Source: Solitalea koreensis
Lineage (GTDB): Bacteria > Bacteroidota > Bacteroidia > Sphingobacteriales > Sphingobacteriaceae
Direction: 5' to 3'
Assembly (NCBI RefSeq): GCF_900182575.1
Contig: NZ_FXSZ01000006.1
Location: 120,081-184,080 of the forward strand
DNA length: 64,000 nucleotides
A program made the translations under genes and the position numbers. Positions 54,154-62,975 of the stretch are shown here, piece after piece; positions within the stretch are counted from its first letter, which is position 1; every line of letters begins with the position of its first letter. Below the pieces are notes generated by a model that saw only the letters and a list, made by a program, of their open reading frames with translations, did no database searches and was not told where the DNA came from.

Positions 54154-54369
54154 ATGGAACTTAAATTTAAAACTAACATAAATTGTAGCGGATGTATCAC
54201 TAAGGTTACCCCGTTTTTAGATAATGCTGAAGGTATTTATGAATGGAGTGTTGACACCGCGAATCCCAATAAGATTTTAACTGTAAACGCTGAAAATTCT
54301 TTAACTGAATTTGTAAAAAGAAAAGTCGAAGAAGCAGGGTTTAAAATAGAACTGATCTCATCATCATGA
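54154..54369 (+). CDS. Free-standing HMA domain copper chaperone-like protein
   Basis: 71 residues: MELKFKTNINCSGCITKVTP with CxxC at 11-14, then the second half of the ferredoxin-like fold ending VKRKVEEAGFKIELISSS. The GMxCxxC methionine is replaced by IN. The start at ATG 54154 is preferred to an upstream in-frame start (54130), which adds only non-conserved residues. It probably carries Cu(I) to CopA or the pump. It overlaps the next small ORF by 4 nt (ATGA). Confidence 0.88.
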   Translation: MELKFKTNINCSGCITKVTPFLDNAEGIYEWSVDTANPNKILTVNAENSLTEFVKRKVEEAGFKIELISSS

Positions 54370-54470
54370 GCAAGAAAGTTCTATCTCAGCGTCATTATGA
54401 TGAAGATCATACCAATGATCAAAAACATCATGAGCATGACAACGGATCAATCGAAAGGTTAGGTGAATGA
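54366..54470 (+). CDS. 34-residue histidine-rich small ORF coupled to the HMA gene
   Basis: ATG 54366-54368 overlaps the preceding TGA (54367-54369). The product starts MSKKVLSQRHYDEDHTNDQK, continues with HHEHDNGSIERLGE and stops at TGA 54468-54470. It has five His, six Asp/Glu around them and no hydrophobic segment, like the His-rich metal-binding tails of zinc/copper transporters. It may be a small metal buffer, or the leftover N-terminus of a lost His-rich transporter. I do not know a family for it. Confidence 0.5.
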   Translation: MSKKVLSQRHYDEDHTNDQKHHEHDNGSIERLGE

Positions 54471-54586
54471 ATGCAAACTCTTTTCTTTGCAGTTTTTAAG
54501 ATTTTAGGTTAGCCAGAAATTGGTGCTAACTATTTGATAATTAGTGTATTTTTGCATTTTTGTAAACGGTTAAAACAAAGCATATT

Positions 54587-55096
54587 ATGAAGTCAAAATT
54601 TGCATTATTATTAACATTCTTGTTGTCTTCTGTTTTCTGTCTTACTTCATTCGGTCAAGACTTTACGGCGCTTAAAAATAGAACTTTAACACACTCTTCT
54701 GAGTTCAAATCAATTGAACCTGAAATTCTTGAATGCGCCAATTATATTCTGAGTACTCCTCAAGATGATAGTAATGAGAATCGTCAGATTGCAATTGAAG
54801 TGTTAGTAAAATGGATGGGCGGAACTCCTGATTATAAATTTCACATTGATGAATCCATAGGTGAGTTATTGCAGAGTGATCCGGATATACTTTCGCTCTA
54901 TTTACCTGCAATGGCTAAATATGCACTTGAAAATCCATCGAGGGCTGCTAATCAAAATGCAATGAAGCTTAATACACTTAAGTTGTTGTTGAATTATTCA
55001 GAAAATAAGGCCAATCGTATTAAGCAAACCAAAGAGCTTAAAAAGTTGATAGCCGTTAAAAACAGTGGCAAATTGGAAGATTATCTTAAGGTATAG
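54587..55096 (+). CDS. Secreted protein of unknown function, 169 residues
   Basis: A signal peptide (MKSKFALLLTFLLSSVFCLTSFGQ) is followed by an all-helical mature part with TPQDDSNENRQIAIEVLVKWMGGTPDYKF, LPAMAKYALENP and LLLNYSENKANRIKQTKELKKLI. The pattern resembles small Bacteroidota-specific secreted helical proteins; I cannot name a family. A TATTTTTG -7-like element lies 33 nt upstream (54547-54554). There is no metal-binding motif, so it probably marks the end of the copper island. Confidence 0.78.
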   Translation: MKSKFALLLTFLLSSVFCLTSFGQDFTALKNRTLTHSSEFKSIEPEILECANYILSTPQDDSNENRQIAIEVLVKWMGGTPDYKFHIDESIGELLQSDPDILSLYLPAMAKYALENPSRAANQNAMKLNTLKLLLNYSENKANRIKQTKELKKLIAVKNSGKLEDYLKV

Positions 55097-55152
55097 GTCT
55101 CTATGTTCGATTTCAATTTTAATCCTTTTACTGCCTTTAAGTAAATACTAAA

Positions 55153-55206
55153 AACGGTAAACAAAAGCGGCTTCCAATAATTTGGAAGCCGCTTTTGTTT
55201 ACCGTT
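55153..55206. terminator. Very long perfect hairpin terminator
   Basis: A 25-bp perfect stem (55153-55177 with 55182-55206) around a TAAT loop, with CTTTTGTTT inside the right arm. It lies between the convergent 169-residue gene (+) and yidC (-). The core GGCTTCC/GGAAGCC is GC-rich. It should work on both strands. Confidence 0.85.
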
Positions 55207-55212
55207 AGATTT

Positions 55213-56994
55213 TTATTTCTTAACAGCACGTTGTTGTTGCTGTTTTGACATTTCTTCTAAACGCATCTGCCATTTTGATTTTTTATTGGCTTCAGGACGT
55301 TTTTTGTTCTGCTCAAGCTGTGCGTGAATTGCATCTTCATTTACAAACTTGCGGATCAGGAACTGCTGACCAAAAGTGATCATGTTCGCACAGAAGTAAT
55401 AATAGTTCAAGCCTGCAGGGAAGCTGTTTAACACACCCATGAACATTACAGGCATAATATAACCTAAGTACTTCATTTGACCGCTTACACCTGAAATTTT
55501 ATTGTTCATCCAAGTGTAAATCAAGGTTGAGATGGTCATGAGTACACACATTAAGCTAATGTGGTTACCGATAATCGGTAGGGTAGTACCCCATGTAATC
55601 GCAGAATCAAATGTTGAAAGATCTTTTACCCATAAAAACGATTGCTGACGCAACTCAAAAGAGGCAGGGAAGAACTTGAAAAAGGCAAACAAAATTGGCA
55701 TTTGCAACAATAAAGGCACACAGCCAGCCAGCGGATTAACTCCAGCTTGTTTGTACAGCTTCATGTATTCTTGTTGCAAGCGGGTTTGATCTTCTTCACC
55801 AACCTTGGCCTTAATTGCATCCATCTCAGGCTTCAAAATACGCATTTTAGCCTGTGATTTGTATGAGCTGTAGGTTAATGGCAATAATACCAGTTTAAGA
55901 ATTACGGTTAGTAATAAGATGATGATACCGTAATTCATATTAAAACCATTCAAGAAGTTAAATAGAGGTATAACTGCCCAACGGTTAATGAAACCCAGTG
56001 GACCCCAACCAAGCTTTATTAGTTGTTGTAAATCGTAACCTGTTGCTTTTAACGTGGTGAAGTGATTCGGGCCGAAGTAAAACTGCATTCCGTAAACTTC
56101 TTCAGCTTTTGATTGATAAGGAACTGATAAATCAGCAGTCATTTTCTTTACTGTTGATTTAGTTAAATCAGTTTCCGTATTTAAAGTTGAACCGGTAATT
56201 TCATTATTTGCAATAAGTACCGAAGAGAAGAAGTGCTGTTTGAAAGCCACCCATTTCAATGAGCTGGTTTTTTCTTCTTTATCTTTTGTTTCTGATAAAT
56301 AATCAGCTTTATCTTCAAGAGGCTTATAGTAAACGGTTGAATACTGGCGTTCACTCTTAATATCCTTTTCTTGCTGTAATAAGGCACTGCTCCACTCAAT
56401 GGTTAAGTTTTTCGTACTTGGCGCAATGAGTTGGTTCATGCCAACCATTTTTACATTGTAACCAAGCAGGTAACTTTTGCCTTTAAGTGAATACACATAA
56501 TCAATGTATTGCGTTGCAGATACAGCAAGACGCAATGTAACACTGTTTGAATCAGTGCCTGCTACATTAATGGAAGAACCTAAAGGTTTAAAGAACTCAT
56601 CATTAGTAATCAAATTACGACCGGTTAATGGGATTTTAAAACCAAAACGGTTATCATCTCCATTAAACAGAATTACAGGTTTTCCGTCTGCTGTTTTTTG
56701 TCCTTTAAGTTCAGTAGCGTAAACACGGCCACCTTTAGTGGTCAATGTTACTTTCATTAACTCGTTTTCAAGTGTAATGAACTCTGGTTTTTGGATTACG
56801 CCTGTATCAACAGTGGCAGTGTTCGAGGTTGAATCTGTGGCCACTGAGGTTACTATTCCCTTTTTAGCTAGTTCGATTGAATCGCTTTGCTTTTTATATT
56901 GATTGATTTCCGGTTGGGTAGGCTTCATGAAAAAGCTCCAGCCAATAAGGATCAATGCAATGATAAATAAGCCTGTGAAGGTGTTTTTTTCCAT
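55213..56994 (-). CDS. yidC: Membrane protein insertase YidC
   Basis: 593 residues: an N-terminal membrane anchor (about 5-20), a large periplasmic domain (about 60-350) found only in Gram-negative YidC, then five helices with GLINRWAVIPLFNFLNGFNMNYGIIILLLTVILKLVLLPLTYSSYKSQAKM (in parts), the cytosolic hairpin AKVGEEDQTRLQQEYMKLYKQAGVNPLAGCVPLLLQMPI and NSFPAGLNYYYFCANMITFGQQ. Inserts inner-membrane proteins alone or with SecYEG. 28 nt after pyrG in the same direction, an arrangement usual in the phylum. Confidence 0.97.
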   Translation of the reverse strand: MEKNTFTGLFIIALILIGWSFFMKPTQPEINQYKKQSDSIELAKKGIVTSVATDSTSNTATVDTGVIQKPEFITLENELMKVTLTTKGGRVYATELKGQKTADGKPVILFNGDDNRFGFKIPLTGRNLITNDEFFKPLGSSINVAGTDSNSVTLRLAVSATQYIDYVYSLKGKSYLLGYNVKMVGMNQLIAPSTKNLTIEWSSALLQQEKDIKSERQYSTVYYKPLEDKADYLSETKDKEEKTSSLKWVAFKQHFFSSVLIANNEITGSTLNTETDLTKSTVKKMTADLSVPYQSKAEEVYGMQFYFGPNHFTTLKATGYDLQQLIKLGWGPLGFINRWAVIPLFNFLNGFNMNYGIIILLLTVILKLVLLPLTYSSYKSQAKMRILKPEMDAIKAKVGEEDQTRLQQEYMKLYKQAGVNPLAGCVPLLLQMPILFAFFKFFPASFELRQQSFLWVKDLSTFDSAITWGTTLPIIGNHISLMCVLMTISTLIYTWMNNKISGVSGQMKYLGYIMPVMFMGVLNSFPAGLNYYYFCANMITFGQQFLIRKFVNEDAIHAQLEQNKKRPEANKKSKWQMRLEEMSKQQQQRAVKK

Positions 56995-57022
56995 TTAAAA
57001 TAAAATGATACTCGTATTTAAA

Positions 57023-58648
57023 TTATTTATTTTTTTTTGGTGATCGTTCGTGATGATCTTTTGCCGCTTCCACAAATTTTACGAATAAAGGATGCGGATT
57101 GGCAACAGTACTTTTCAATTCAGGGTGAAACTGGCCGGCAACGAACCAAGGGTGATTTTTATATTCTATAATCTCAACCAAACCGGTTTCAGGGTTAATA
57201 CCTGAAGTTGTCATTCCTGCCTCGTTAAAACGCTCCAAATAGGCATTGTTAAATTCATAACGATGACGGTGGCGCTCGCTGATATGGCTTTTGCCATAAA
57301 TGTTATACGCCTTGGTTCCTTTTTTAATATCGCATGGATATGCACCCAAACGCATGGTTCCGCCCATGTTGGTAATCTTTTTCTGCTCTTCCATTAATCC
57401 GATAACCGGATCAGGAGTATCTGCATTCATTTCAGCTGAATGAGCATCTTGCAAGCCTAAAACATTACGAGCAAATTCAATAACGGCGCATTGCATACCC
57501 AAACAAATTCCCATGAAAGGGATATTATTTTCACGTACGTACTTGATTGCATCAATTTTGCCTTCAATACCACGGTTACCAAAACCTGGAGCAACAAGAA
57601 CGGCGTCTAGTTCGCCAAGTTTTTCTTTAACGTTTTCAGGCGTGATATATTCTGAATGAATGTATTTTAAGTTAACCTTGCACTCATTTTTAGAACCTGC
57701 ATGAATAAATGCCTCAGTAATTGATTTGTAGGCATCAGGCAGTTCAACGTATTTACCAACCAAGCCAATTCTAACCTCTGAAGTAGGGTTTTTGAGGTTT
57801 CCGAGGAAATCTTTCCAGCTCTCAAGATCCGGTTCAGCTTTAATTGGAAGTTTTAATTTGGTAAGCACAATACGATCCAATTGCTCTTTCAACATCAATA
57901 ACGGCACATCGTAAATGGTCTCTGCATCAATTGATTCGATTACCGCATTGGCGTTAACGTTACAGAACAGCGCAATCTTTTTACGAATCTCGTTTGAAAT
58001 TTTGTGCTCGGTACGGCAAACCAAAATATCAGGTTGAATGCCGTATTCCAATAACATTTTAACCGAGTGTTGAGTAGGCTTGGTTTTTAACTCACCTGCT
58101 GCAGCAAGGTAGGGTAATAAAGTTAAGTGAATTACCAAAGTATTGGTGTAACCGTATTCCCAACGGAACTGACGAACAGCCTCAATGTACGGCAATGACT
58201 CAATATCGCCAACGGTACCACCTAATTCAGTAATTACAATATCATAATTACCACTTTCTCCTAATAAACGGAAGTTATCTTTGATCTCATTGGTAATGTG
58301 AGGAACAACCTGTACGGTTTTACCTAAGTAATCGCCTTTACGTTCCTTGTTAATTACATTTTGATAAATACGTCCGGTAGTGATGTTATTGGCCTGTGAA
58401 GTAGGAACGTTAAGAAAACGTTCGTAGTGACCTAAGTCAAGATCGGTTTCTGCACCATCTTCGGTTACATAACATTCGCCGTGCTCGTATGGATTTAGCG
58501 TTCCCGGGTCGATGTTAATATAAGGGTCTAATTTTTGGATAGTGACTTTATATCCTCTTGCTTGTAATAATTTGGCTAATGATGCCGAAATAATTCCTTT
58601 TCCTAATGAAGAGGTAACACCTCCCGTAACGAAAACGTACTTTGTCAT
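57023..58648 (-). CDS. pyrG: CTP synthase
   Basis: Makes CTP from UTP, ATP and glutamine. 541 residues. The N-terminal synthase domain has FVTGGVTSSLGKGIISASLAKLLQARG, KLDPYINIDPGTLNPYEHGECYVTEDGAETDLDLGHYERF (in parts) and the interdomain linker. The C-terminal class I glutamine amidotransferase has the nucleophile in PFMGICLGMQCAVIEFARN and the His/Glu pair in FHPELKST. Confidence 0.98.
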   Translation of the reverse strand: MTKYVFVTGGVTSSLGKGIISASLAKLLQARGYKVTIQKLDPYINIDPGTLNPYEHGECYVTEDGAETDLDLGHYERFLNVPTSQANNITTGRIYQNVINKERKGDYLGKTVQVVPHITNEIKDNFRLLGESGNYDIVITELGGTVGDIESLPYIEAVRQFRWEYGYTNTLVIHLTLLPYLAAAGELKTKPTQHSVKMLLEYGIQPDILVCRTEHKISNEIRKKIALFCNVNANAVIESIDAETIYDVPLLMLKEQLDRIVLTKLKLPIKAEPDLESWKDFLGNLKNPTSEVRIGLVGKYVELPDAYKSITEAFIHAGSKNECKVNLKYIHSEYITPENVKEKLGELDAVLVAPGFGNRGIEGKIDAIKYVRENNIPFMGICLGMQCAVIEFARNVLGLQDAHSAEMNADTPDPVIGLMEEQKKITNMGGTMRLGAYPCDIKKGTKAYNIYGKSHISERHRHRYEFNNAYLERFNEAGMTTSGINPETGLVEIIEYKNHPWFVAGQFHPELKSTVANPHPLFVKFVEAAKDHHERSPKKNK

Positions 58649-58684
58649 GATTGGATTTTATTGTTACTTGCTGGTTACGGGATG

Positions 58685-58692
58685 CAAAGATA
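58685..58692 (-). promoter_or_regulatory. -7 element upstream of pyrG
   Basis: On the minus strand TATCTTTG is a full TAnnTTTG match 36 nt before the pyrG ATG. A -33 TTG at normal spacing is not clear. Confidence 0.45.
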
Positions 58693-58833
58693 GGAAAATA
58701 AGTGAGTGAGAATCGGAATATTTTGTCATTATTCTATCATTTGATAATCAGTCGGTTGTGACGGAATTTTTGAGCGACAGATTTCTCAGGTTTTAGGCAT
58801 TAGCTCAATAACCTAGAGTCTAAAACCTTTAGT

Positions 58834-59451
58834 CTATTTAAAAAGCCCATGGAATTCTTTTTCGATGCTATTAATGACAAAGCCTAAATCTTCAGGATTG
58901 TTTACAAAGTTGATTTTATCCTGATTGATGACCAGTAGTTTGCCTTCTTTGTAATTGTCAATCCATTTCTCATATTTTTCATTGAGTTTGGTAAGGTAAT
59001 CAATGCGAATACCCGCTTCATACTCTCTACCTCTTATCTGAATATTGTTTACTAAGGTTGGAACCGAGGCTTTCAGGTAGATCAATAAATCAGGTGGTTT
59101 GATAAAATGTTTGATTGAACTGAAGATGGCAAGATAATTCTCAAAATCACGAGAAGTCATCAATCCCATATCATGCAAGTTATCGGCAAAGATGTAAGCA
59201 TCTTCATAAATAGTACGATCCTGAATAATAAAACGCTGATTATTCTGGATGTCCATCAATTGCTTGAAACGACTATTAAGGAAGAAGATCTGGAGATTGA
59301 ATGACCACCGCTTCATATCATTGTAAAAATCTTCTAAATACGGATTATCATCAACCGTTTCGTATTGCGCTTCGCAAGTATAATATTTTGATAATAACTC
59401 GGTTAGGGTTGTTTTACCTGCCCCTATGTTGCCAACTATTGCAATATGCAT
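58834..59451 (-). CDS. Deoxynucleoside kinase (dNK/dGK family)
   Basis: 205 residues. Phosphorylates deoxynucleosides for salvage. P-loop GNIGAGKTTLTELL (7-20), substrate-binding DDNPYLEDFYNDMKRWSFNLQIFFLNSRF, the catalytic DR-type motif IIQDRTIYEDAYIFA and the lid region IQIRGREYEAGIRIDYL. Which base it prefers (dA/dG versus dC) cannot be told by eye. Confidence 0.93.
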   Translation of the reverse strand: MHIAIVGNIGAGKTTLTELLSKYYTCEAQYETVDDNPYLEDFYNDMKRWSFNLQIFFLNSRFKQLMDIQNNQRFIIQDRTIYEDAYIFADNLHDMGLMTSRDFENYLAIFSSIKHFIKPPDLLIYLKASVPTLVNNIQIRGREYEAGIRIDYLTKLNEKYEKWIDNYKEGKLLVINQDKINFVNNPEDLGFVINSIEKEFHGLFK

Positions 59452-59508
59452 GGTCTTGATTTGAAGGGTTGAAAATTTTTATTCTGAAAAATAAAAACAC
59501 GCGTGACT

Positions 59509-60504
59509 TTAGAATTTTCTGATTCCAATTAGCTCACGCACTTCATTAATTGTTTTCTGAGCACTTTCACGGGCTTTAGCGGCACCTAAACGAGCCACTT
59601 GACGAACATAATCCTCATCAGCCGAAATGGCGTTTATTTTTTCGCGCATTGGAGCTGTAAAATTGATCATGTCTTCGGCCAATTGCTTCTTCATATCGCC
59701 ATAGCGAATGGTGCAATCGTTGTATTTATCTTCAAAAACCTGTAAAGTATCTGCTGCTGAAACTACTTTCATCAGATCAAACAAGTTTTGTATAGGTTCA
59801 GGTTTTACAGCGTTCGGCTCGGTTGGACCGCTATCCGAAACAGCTCTCATCACTTTTTTACGGATTTCTTCAGGACTATCACCCAGGAAAATTGCATTGC
59901 CTTCGCCTTCTGATTTTCCCATTTTACCTTTTCCATCCAAGCCCGGGATTTTTACCAGCTCAGAACCAAAGTTAAACGCGTAAGGTTCCGGGAAAAACTC
60001 GCTTTCATAAATTCTATTAAAACGATTTCCGAAAGTACGGGCCATTTCAAGGTGTTGCTCCTGATCTTTACCTACCGGCACTTTCGTAGCACGATGAATT
60101 AAAATATCGGCAGCCATTAAAGTAGGGTAGGTGAGTAAACCGGCATTTATATTATCAGGTTGACTGCGTATTTTATCTTTAAAAGAGGTACAACGTTCCA
60201 GCTCACCCATATACGCGTTCATATTGAGCAATAAGTATAATTCAGCTACTTCTGGAACATCCGATTGTATGTATATGGTTGATTTTTCAGGGTCAATACC
60301 TGCTGCCAGGTATTCCACCAAAACCCGGCGTACACTACTGTGTAAATCAGTAGGGTGAGGATGGGTAGTTAAAGAATGATAATCAGCAATAAAGAAATAG
60401 CAATTATAGTGATGCTGCATCTGAATAAAATTCTTAATAGCACCAAAGTAGTTTCCTAAATGTAAATTTCCGGTAGAACGAATACCGCTAACAACTGTTT
60501 CCAT
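59509..60504 (-). CDS. trpS: Tryptophanyl-tRNA synthetase
   Basis: Class I aminoacyl-tRNA synthetase, 331 residues from ATG 60504 (METVVSGIRSTGNLHLGNYF). The open frame extends 29 codons upstream to 60591, but those residues are not conserved. HIGH-type motif GNLHLGNY, KMSKS-type GKMGKSEGEGNAIFL, and the Trp pocket region MAADILIHRATKVPVGKDQEQHLEMAR (in parts). Normal length for bacterial TrpS. Confidence 0.97.
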   Translation of the reverse strand: METVVSGIRSTGNLHLGNYFGAIKNFIQMQHHYNCYFFIADYHSLTTHPHPTDLHSSVRRVLVEYLAAGIDPEKSTIYIQSDVPEVAELYLLLNMNAYMGELERCTSFKDKIRSQPDNINAGLLTYPTLMAADILIHRATKVPVGKDQEQHLEMARTFGNRFNRIYESEFFPEPYAFNFGSELVKIPGLDGKGKMGKSEGEGNAIFLGDSPEEIRKKVMRAVSDSGPTEPNAVKPEPIQNLFDLMKVVSAADTLQVFEDKYNDCTIRYGDMKKQLAEDMINFTAPMREKINAISADEDYVRQVARLGAAKARESAQKTINEVRELIGIRKF

Positions 60505-60592
60505 TGGGCCGAAAATAAGAATTTTTTCGGAAAGCGGCATGTAGTCCTGAGTCCACAGAGGCAATACTTTCTTAATCATTTTTATTTCCATT

Positions 60593-60633
60593 GACTATGG
60601 ACTATAAACTATTGATCATCGACTATGGACTAT
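60593..60633. repeat. GACTATGGACTAT direct repeat
   Basis: GACTATGGACTAT occurs at 60593-60605 and 60621-60633 (28-bp period), with further ACTAT units between and after. Low-complexity intergenic sequence between trpS and gatC. Confidence 0.55.
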
Positions 60634-60687
60634 TAGACTATTTTCATCATATTTGCAATTAGGCCTATAAATACTAAAAGTTTAAGT

Positions 60688-60972
60688 ATGAAAATCGACA
60701 AAAATGTAGTGGAAAAGATAGCGCATTTAGCACGTTTAGATGTTGAAGACGTGGATAAAAGCGTAGCCGATTTGAGCAAAATTCTTACTTTTATGGAGAA
60801 GCTCAATGAACTTGATACCGAAAATGTTGAGCCTTTAATTTACATGACAGATGAAGTAAATGTATTTCGTAAGGATGAAGTGAAACAAGATATTACTACA
60901 GATGAAGCGCTTAAAAATGCTCCAAAACGAAACGAAAATTACTTCCGTGTAGCTAAAGTAATTGAGCAGTAA
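60688..60972 (+). CDS. gatC: Asp-tRNA(Asn)/Glu-tRNA(Gln) amidotransferase subunit C
   Basis: 94 residues, the full GatC length: KNVVEKIAHLARLDVEDVDKSVADLSKILTFMEKLNELDTENVEPLIYM (in parts) and the C-terminal DEVKQDITTDEALKNAPKRNENYFRVAKVIEQ. It wraps GatA and stabilises GatCAB, which makes Gln-tRNA or Asn-tRNA by transamidation. gatA and gatB are not adjacent. Confidence 0.95.
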   Translation: MKIDKNVVEKIAHLARLDVEDVDKSVADLSKILTFMEKLNELDTENVEPLIYMTDEVNVFRKDEVKQDITTDEALKNAPKRNENYFRVAKVIEQ

Positions 60973-61036
60973 ATGCTTCATAATCTGGTTCTTGTAATTT
61001 TCTTTTTACGGATCTCCAACCAGTATTTTTTTATTT

Positions 61037-61044
61037 TACATTTG
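61037..61044 (+). promoter_or_regulatory. -7 element upstream of the LolD-like gene
   Basis: TACATTTG matches TAnnTTTG, 21 nt before the ATG at 61066. No clear -33 TTG. Confidence 0.45.
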
Positions 61045-61065
61045 ATAAACCTTCAATGATTTGTT

Positions 61066-61791
61066 ATGTCTAGCTTAATTTCAATTGATGATATTGGTAA
61101 AAAATACGTGATTGGTGCTGAGGTAATTCATGCCTTAAGATCCGTAACCCTAACCATCAATAAAGGTGAATTTGTTGCCTTAATGGGGCCTTCCGGTTCC
61201 GGAAAATCTACCCTGATGAATATTTTGGGTTGTCTGGATACGCCATCGAAGGGTAAATACATATTGAACGGAATGGATGTCAGCCATATGACTGATGATG
61301 AGTTAGCAGAAGTGCGCAACAAGGAGATCGGTTTCGTCTTTCAAACATTTAATCTATTACCGCGTTCATCATCTTTAGACAATGTTGCCATGCCCTTGGT
61401 ATATGCTGGGGTGAAAAAGGTAGAGCGGGAAGAAAGAGCACGTAAAACATTAGAAAGTGTAGGTTTAGGTGATCGGGTGAATCATAAACCCAATGAATTG
61501 TCGGGTGGTCAACGCCAACGTGTTGCCGTAGCCAGGGCATTGGTAAATAACCCTTCTATTATTTTGGCCGATGAACCTACCGGTAACCTTGATACCAAGA
61601 CATCCATTGAAATTATGGCTTTAATTGAGGAAATCCATAAAAAGGGGAATACGATCATTTTAGTAACTCACGAAGACGATATTGCCAAACATGCGCATCG
61701 TATTGTACGTTTACGTGATGGCGTAATTGAAGATGATTTTCTGAATGAGGAAGTTCGGAGCGCGCTTAAAGAAGCTGCATTCATTGAGTAG
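61066..61791 (+). CDS. LolD/MacB-type ABC transporter ATP-binding protein
   Basis: 241 residues. Walker A GPSGSGKSTLMNILGCLDTPSKG, Q-loop FVFQTFNLLPRSSSLDNVAMPLVYAG, signature NELSGGQRQRVAVARALVNNP, Walker B IILADEPTGNLD and H-loop VTHEDDIAKHAHR. The GCLDxPxxG and FNLLPRxxxxxNVxxPLxYxG motifs place it with the MacB/LolD group (lipoprotein release or macrolide/peptide export). The permease is not next to it, as is common in this phylum. The substrate is unknown. Confidence 0.93.
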   Translation: MSSLISIDDIGKKYVIGAEVIHALRSVTLTINKGEFVALMGPSGSGKSTLMNILGCLDTPSKGKYILNGMDVSHMTDDELAEVRNKEIGFVFQTFNLLPRSSSLDNVAMPLVYAGVKKVEREERARKTLESVGLGDRVNHKPNELSGGQRQRVAVARALVNNPSIILADEPTGNLDTKTSIEIMALIEEIHKKGNTIILVTHEDDIAKHAHRIVRLRDGVIEDDFLNEEVRSALKEAAFIE

Positions 61792-61812
61792 ATGGCTAAT
61801 TTGATTATTTAA

Positions 61813-62367
61813 ATGAAGATATATACAAAAACCGGCGATAAAGGTACAACAGGTTTAATTGGTGGAACCCGCGTTCCAAAGCATCATTTAAGAATCGAGG
61901 CTTATGGAACAGTAGATGAATTAAATTCATACATAGGCCTCATACGCGATCAGCAAATTGATCCTGAATACAAACACATACTGAAGGAAATCCAGGATCG
62001 TTTGTTTACAGTTGGGGCTTTACTAGCGTCTGATCCTGAAAAATCAAAAATGAAGGTTCCTGATTTGAATGAAGCAGATATTTCATTACTTGAAAAACAA
62101 ATGGATTTGATGAATGAGGAGTTGCCGGAATTAAGAAATTTTATTTTACCCGGTGGCCATACGATCGTTTCTTATTGTCATTTAGCACGTTGTGTTTGCC
62201 GAAGAGCAGAGCGTTTATCGGTGCAACTTGCCGAAGAAAGCGTTATGAATGAGCTGGTACTGAAATACTTAAATCGTTTATCGGATTATCTTTTTGTACT
62301 CAGTAGAAAGGTAGCCGCCGATCTTAACGCCGAAGAATACATCTGGGTTCCCCGGACTAACTCCTGA
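61813..62367 (+). CDS. PduO-type ATP:cob(I)alamin adenosyltransferase
   Basis: 184 residues. Makes adenosylcobalamin. It has the ATP-binding N-terminus KIYTKTGDKGTTGLIGGTRVPK, the helical core with EAYGTVDELNSYIGLIRDQ, and LARCVCRRAERLSVQLAEE with the conserved RxxxRRxER. 21 nt after the ABC ATPase and probably co-transcribed. No B12 riboswitch is seen upstream. Confidence 0.94.
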   Translation: MKIYTKTGDKGTTGLIGGTRVPKHHLRIEAYGTVDELNSYIGLIRDQQIDPEYKHILKEIQDRLFTVGALLASDPEKSKMKVPDLNEADISLLEKQMDLMNEELPELRNFILPGGHTIVSYCHLARCVCRRAERLSVQLAEESVMNELVLKYLNRLSDYLFVLSRKVAADLNAEEYIWVPRTNS

Positions 62368-62487
62368 TTGAATTAGTTACTAAATAAATGCACAGTTTTT
62401 GATAAAACTTTTTTTATTAACTATACGTTTTTATTATATATTCGCGATAATTAACGAAGAGACGAACATAAATTTAAATTATTGCCT

Positions 62488-62709
62488 ATGTATTGGACAC
62501 TCGAATTAGCTTCGCATCTTGAAGATGCACCATGGCCGGCTACTAAAGATGAATTGATCGACTATGCAATTCGTTCTGGAGCGCCGGTAGAGGTCATCGA
62601 AAACCTCCAGGCATTAGAAGATGACGGCGAACCTTACGAAAATATTGAAGAGGTTTGGCCTGATTATCCTACTAAGGACGACTTCCTGTTTAATGAAGAT
62701 GAATATTAA
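62488..62709 (+). CDS. DUF2795 family small protein
   Basis: 73 residues from ATG 62488 (MYWTLELASHLEDAPWPATK); an in-frame TTG at 62482 adds only two residues. The ATKDELIDYAIRSGAPVEVIENLQAL segment is the DUF2795 helical motif, followed by a strongly acidic tail (DDGEPYENIEEVWPDYPTKD...NEDEY). Function unknown; the family is widespread and cytosolic. Followed by a terminator. Confidence 0.87.
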   Translation: MYWTLELASHLEDAPWPATKDELIDYAIRSGAPVEVIENLQALEDDGEPYENIEEVWPDYPTKDDFLFNEDEY

Positions 62710-62805
62710 AGAATAACTTTTTCATTTAAGCAGCTGTTTGTTAAGTAAATGTACTTTATTTATTTACCAGATGGCTAAAAAGTCAATTTGCAAACAGAAT
62801 TGAAT

Positions 62806-62834
62806 TAAGCTCCTTTTTAAGGGGCTTTTTTCTT
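62806..62834 (+). terminator. Terminator of the DUF2795 gene
   Basis: AAGCTCC and GGGGCTT form a stem (one G-U) around a short T-rich loop, followed by TTTTTTC. Confidence 0.75.
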
Positions 62835-62956
62835 TAGTGGGCCATGAACCTGAAACAATTGGTTGAGAACTTAAAAAATTAAGTCAAAAATCTAAAGCAT
62901 TGTGGCTGTACCATTTATGCAGTCATTAACCTTCGTTTGTCCTTCGTTTTTAGATG

Positions 62957-62969
62957 TATATACGCAACT
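62957..62969. repeat. TATATACGCAACT repeat, left copy
   Basis: The 13-mer TATATACGCAACT followed by nCCG, 6 nt before the first codon of the recombinase remnant. The same 13-mer lies at 63379-63391 on the other side of the remnant. Confidence 0.65.
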
Positions 62970-62975
62970 ACCGCG

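Noticed and set aside
61700..61812. Cobalamin riboswitch before the adenosyltransferase
   Set aside because: The gap to the upstream gene is only 21 nt and the region is coding; there is no B12-box.
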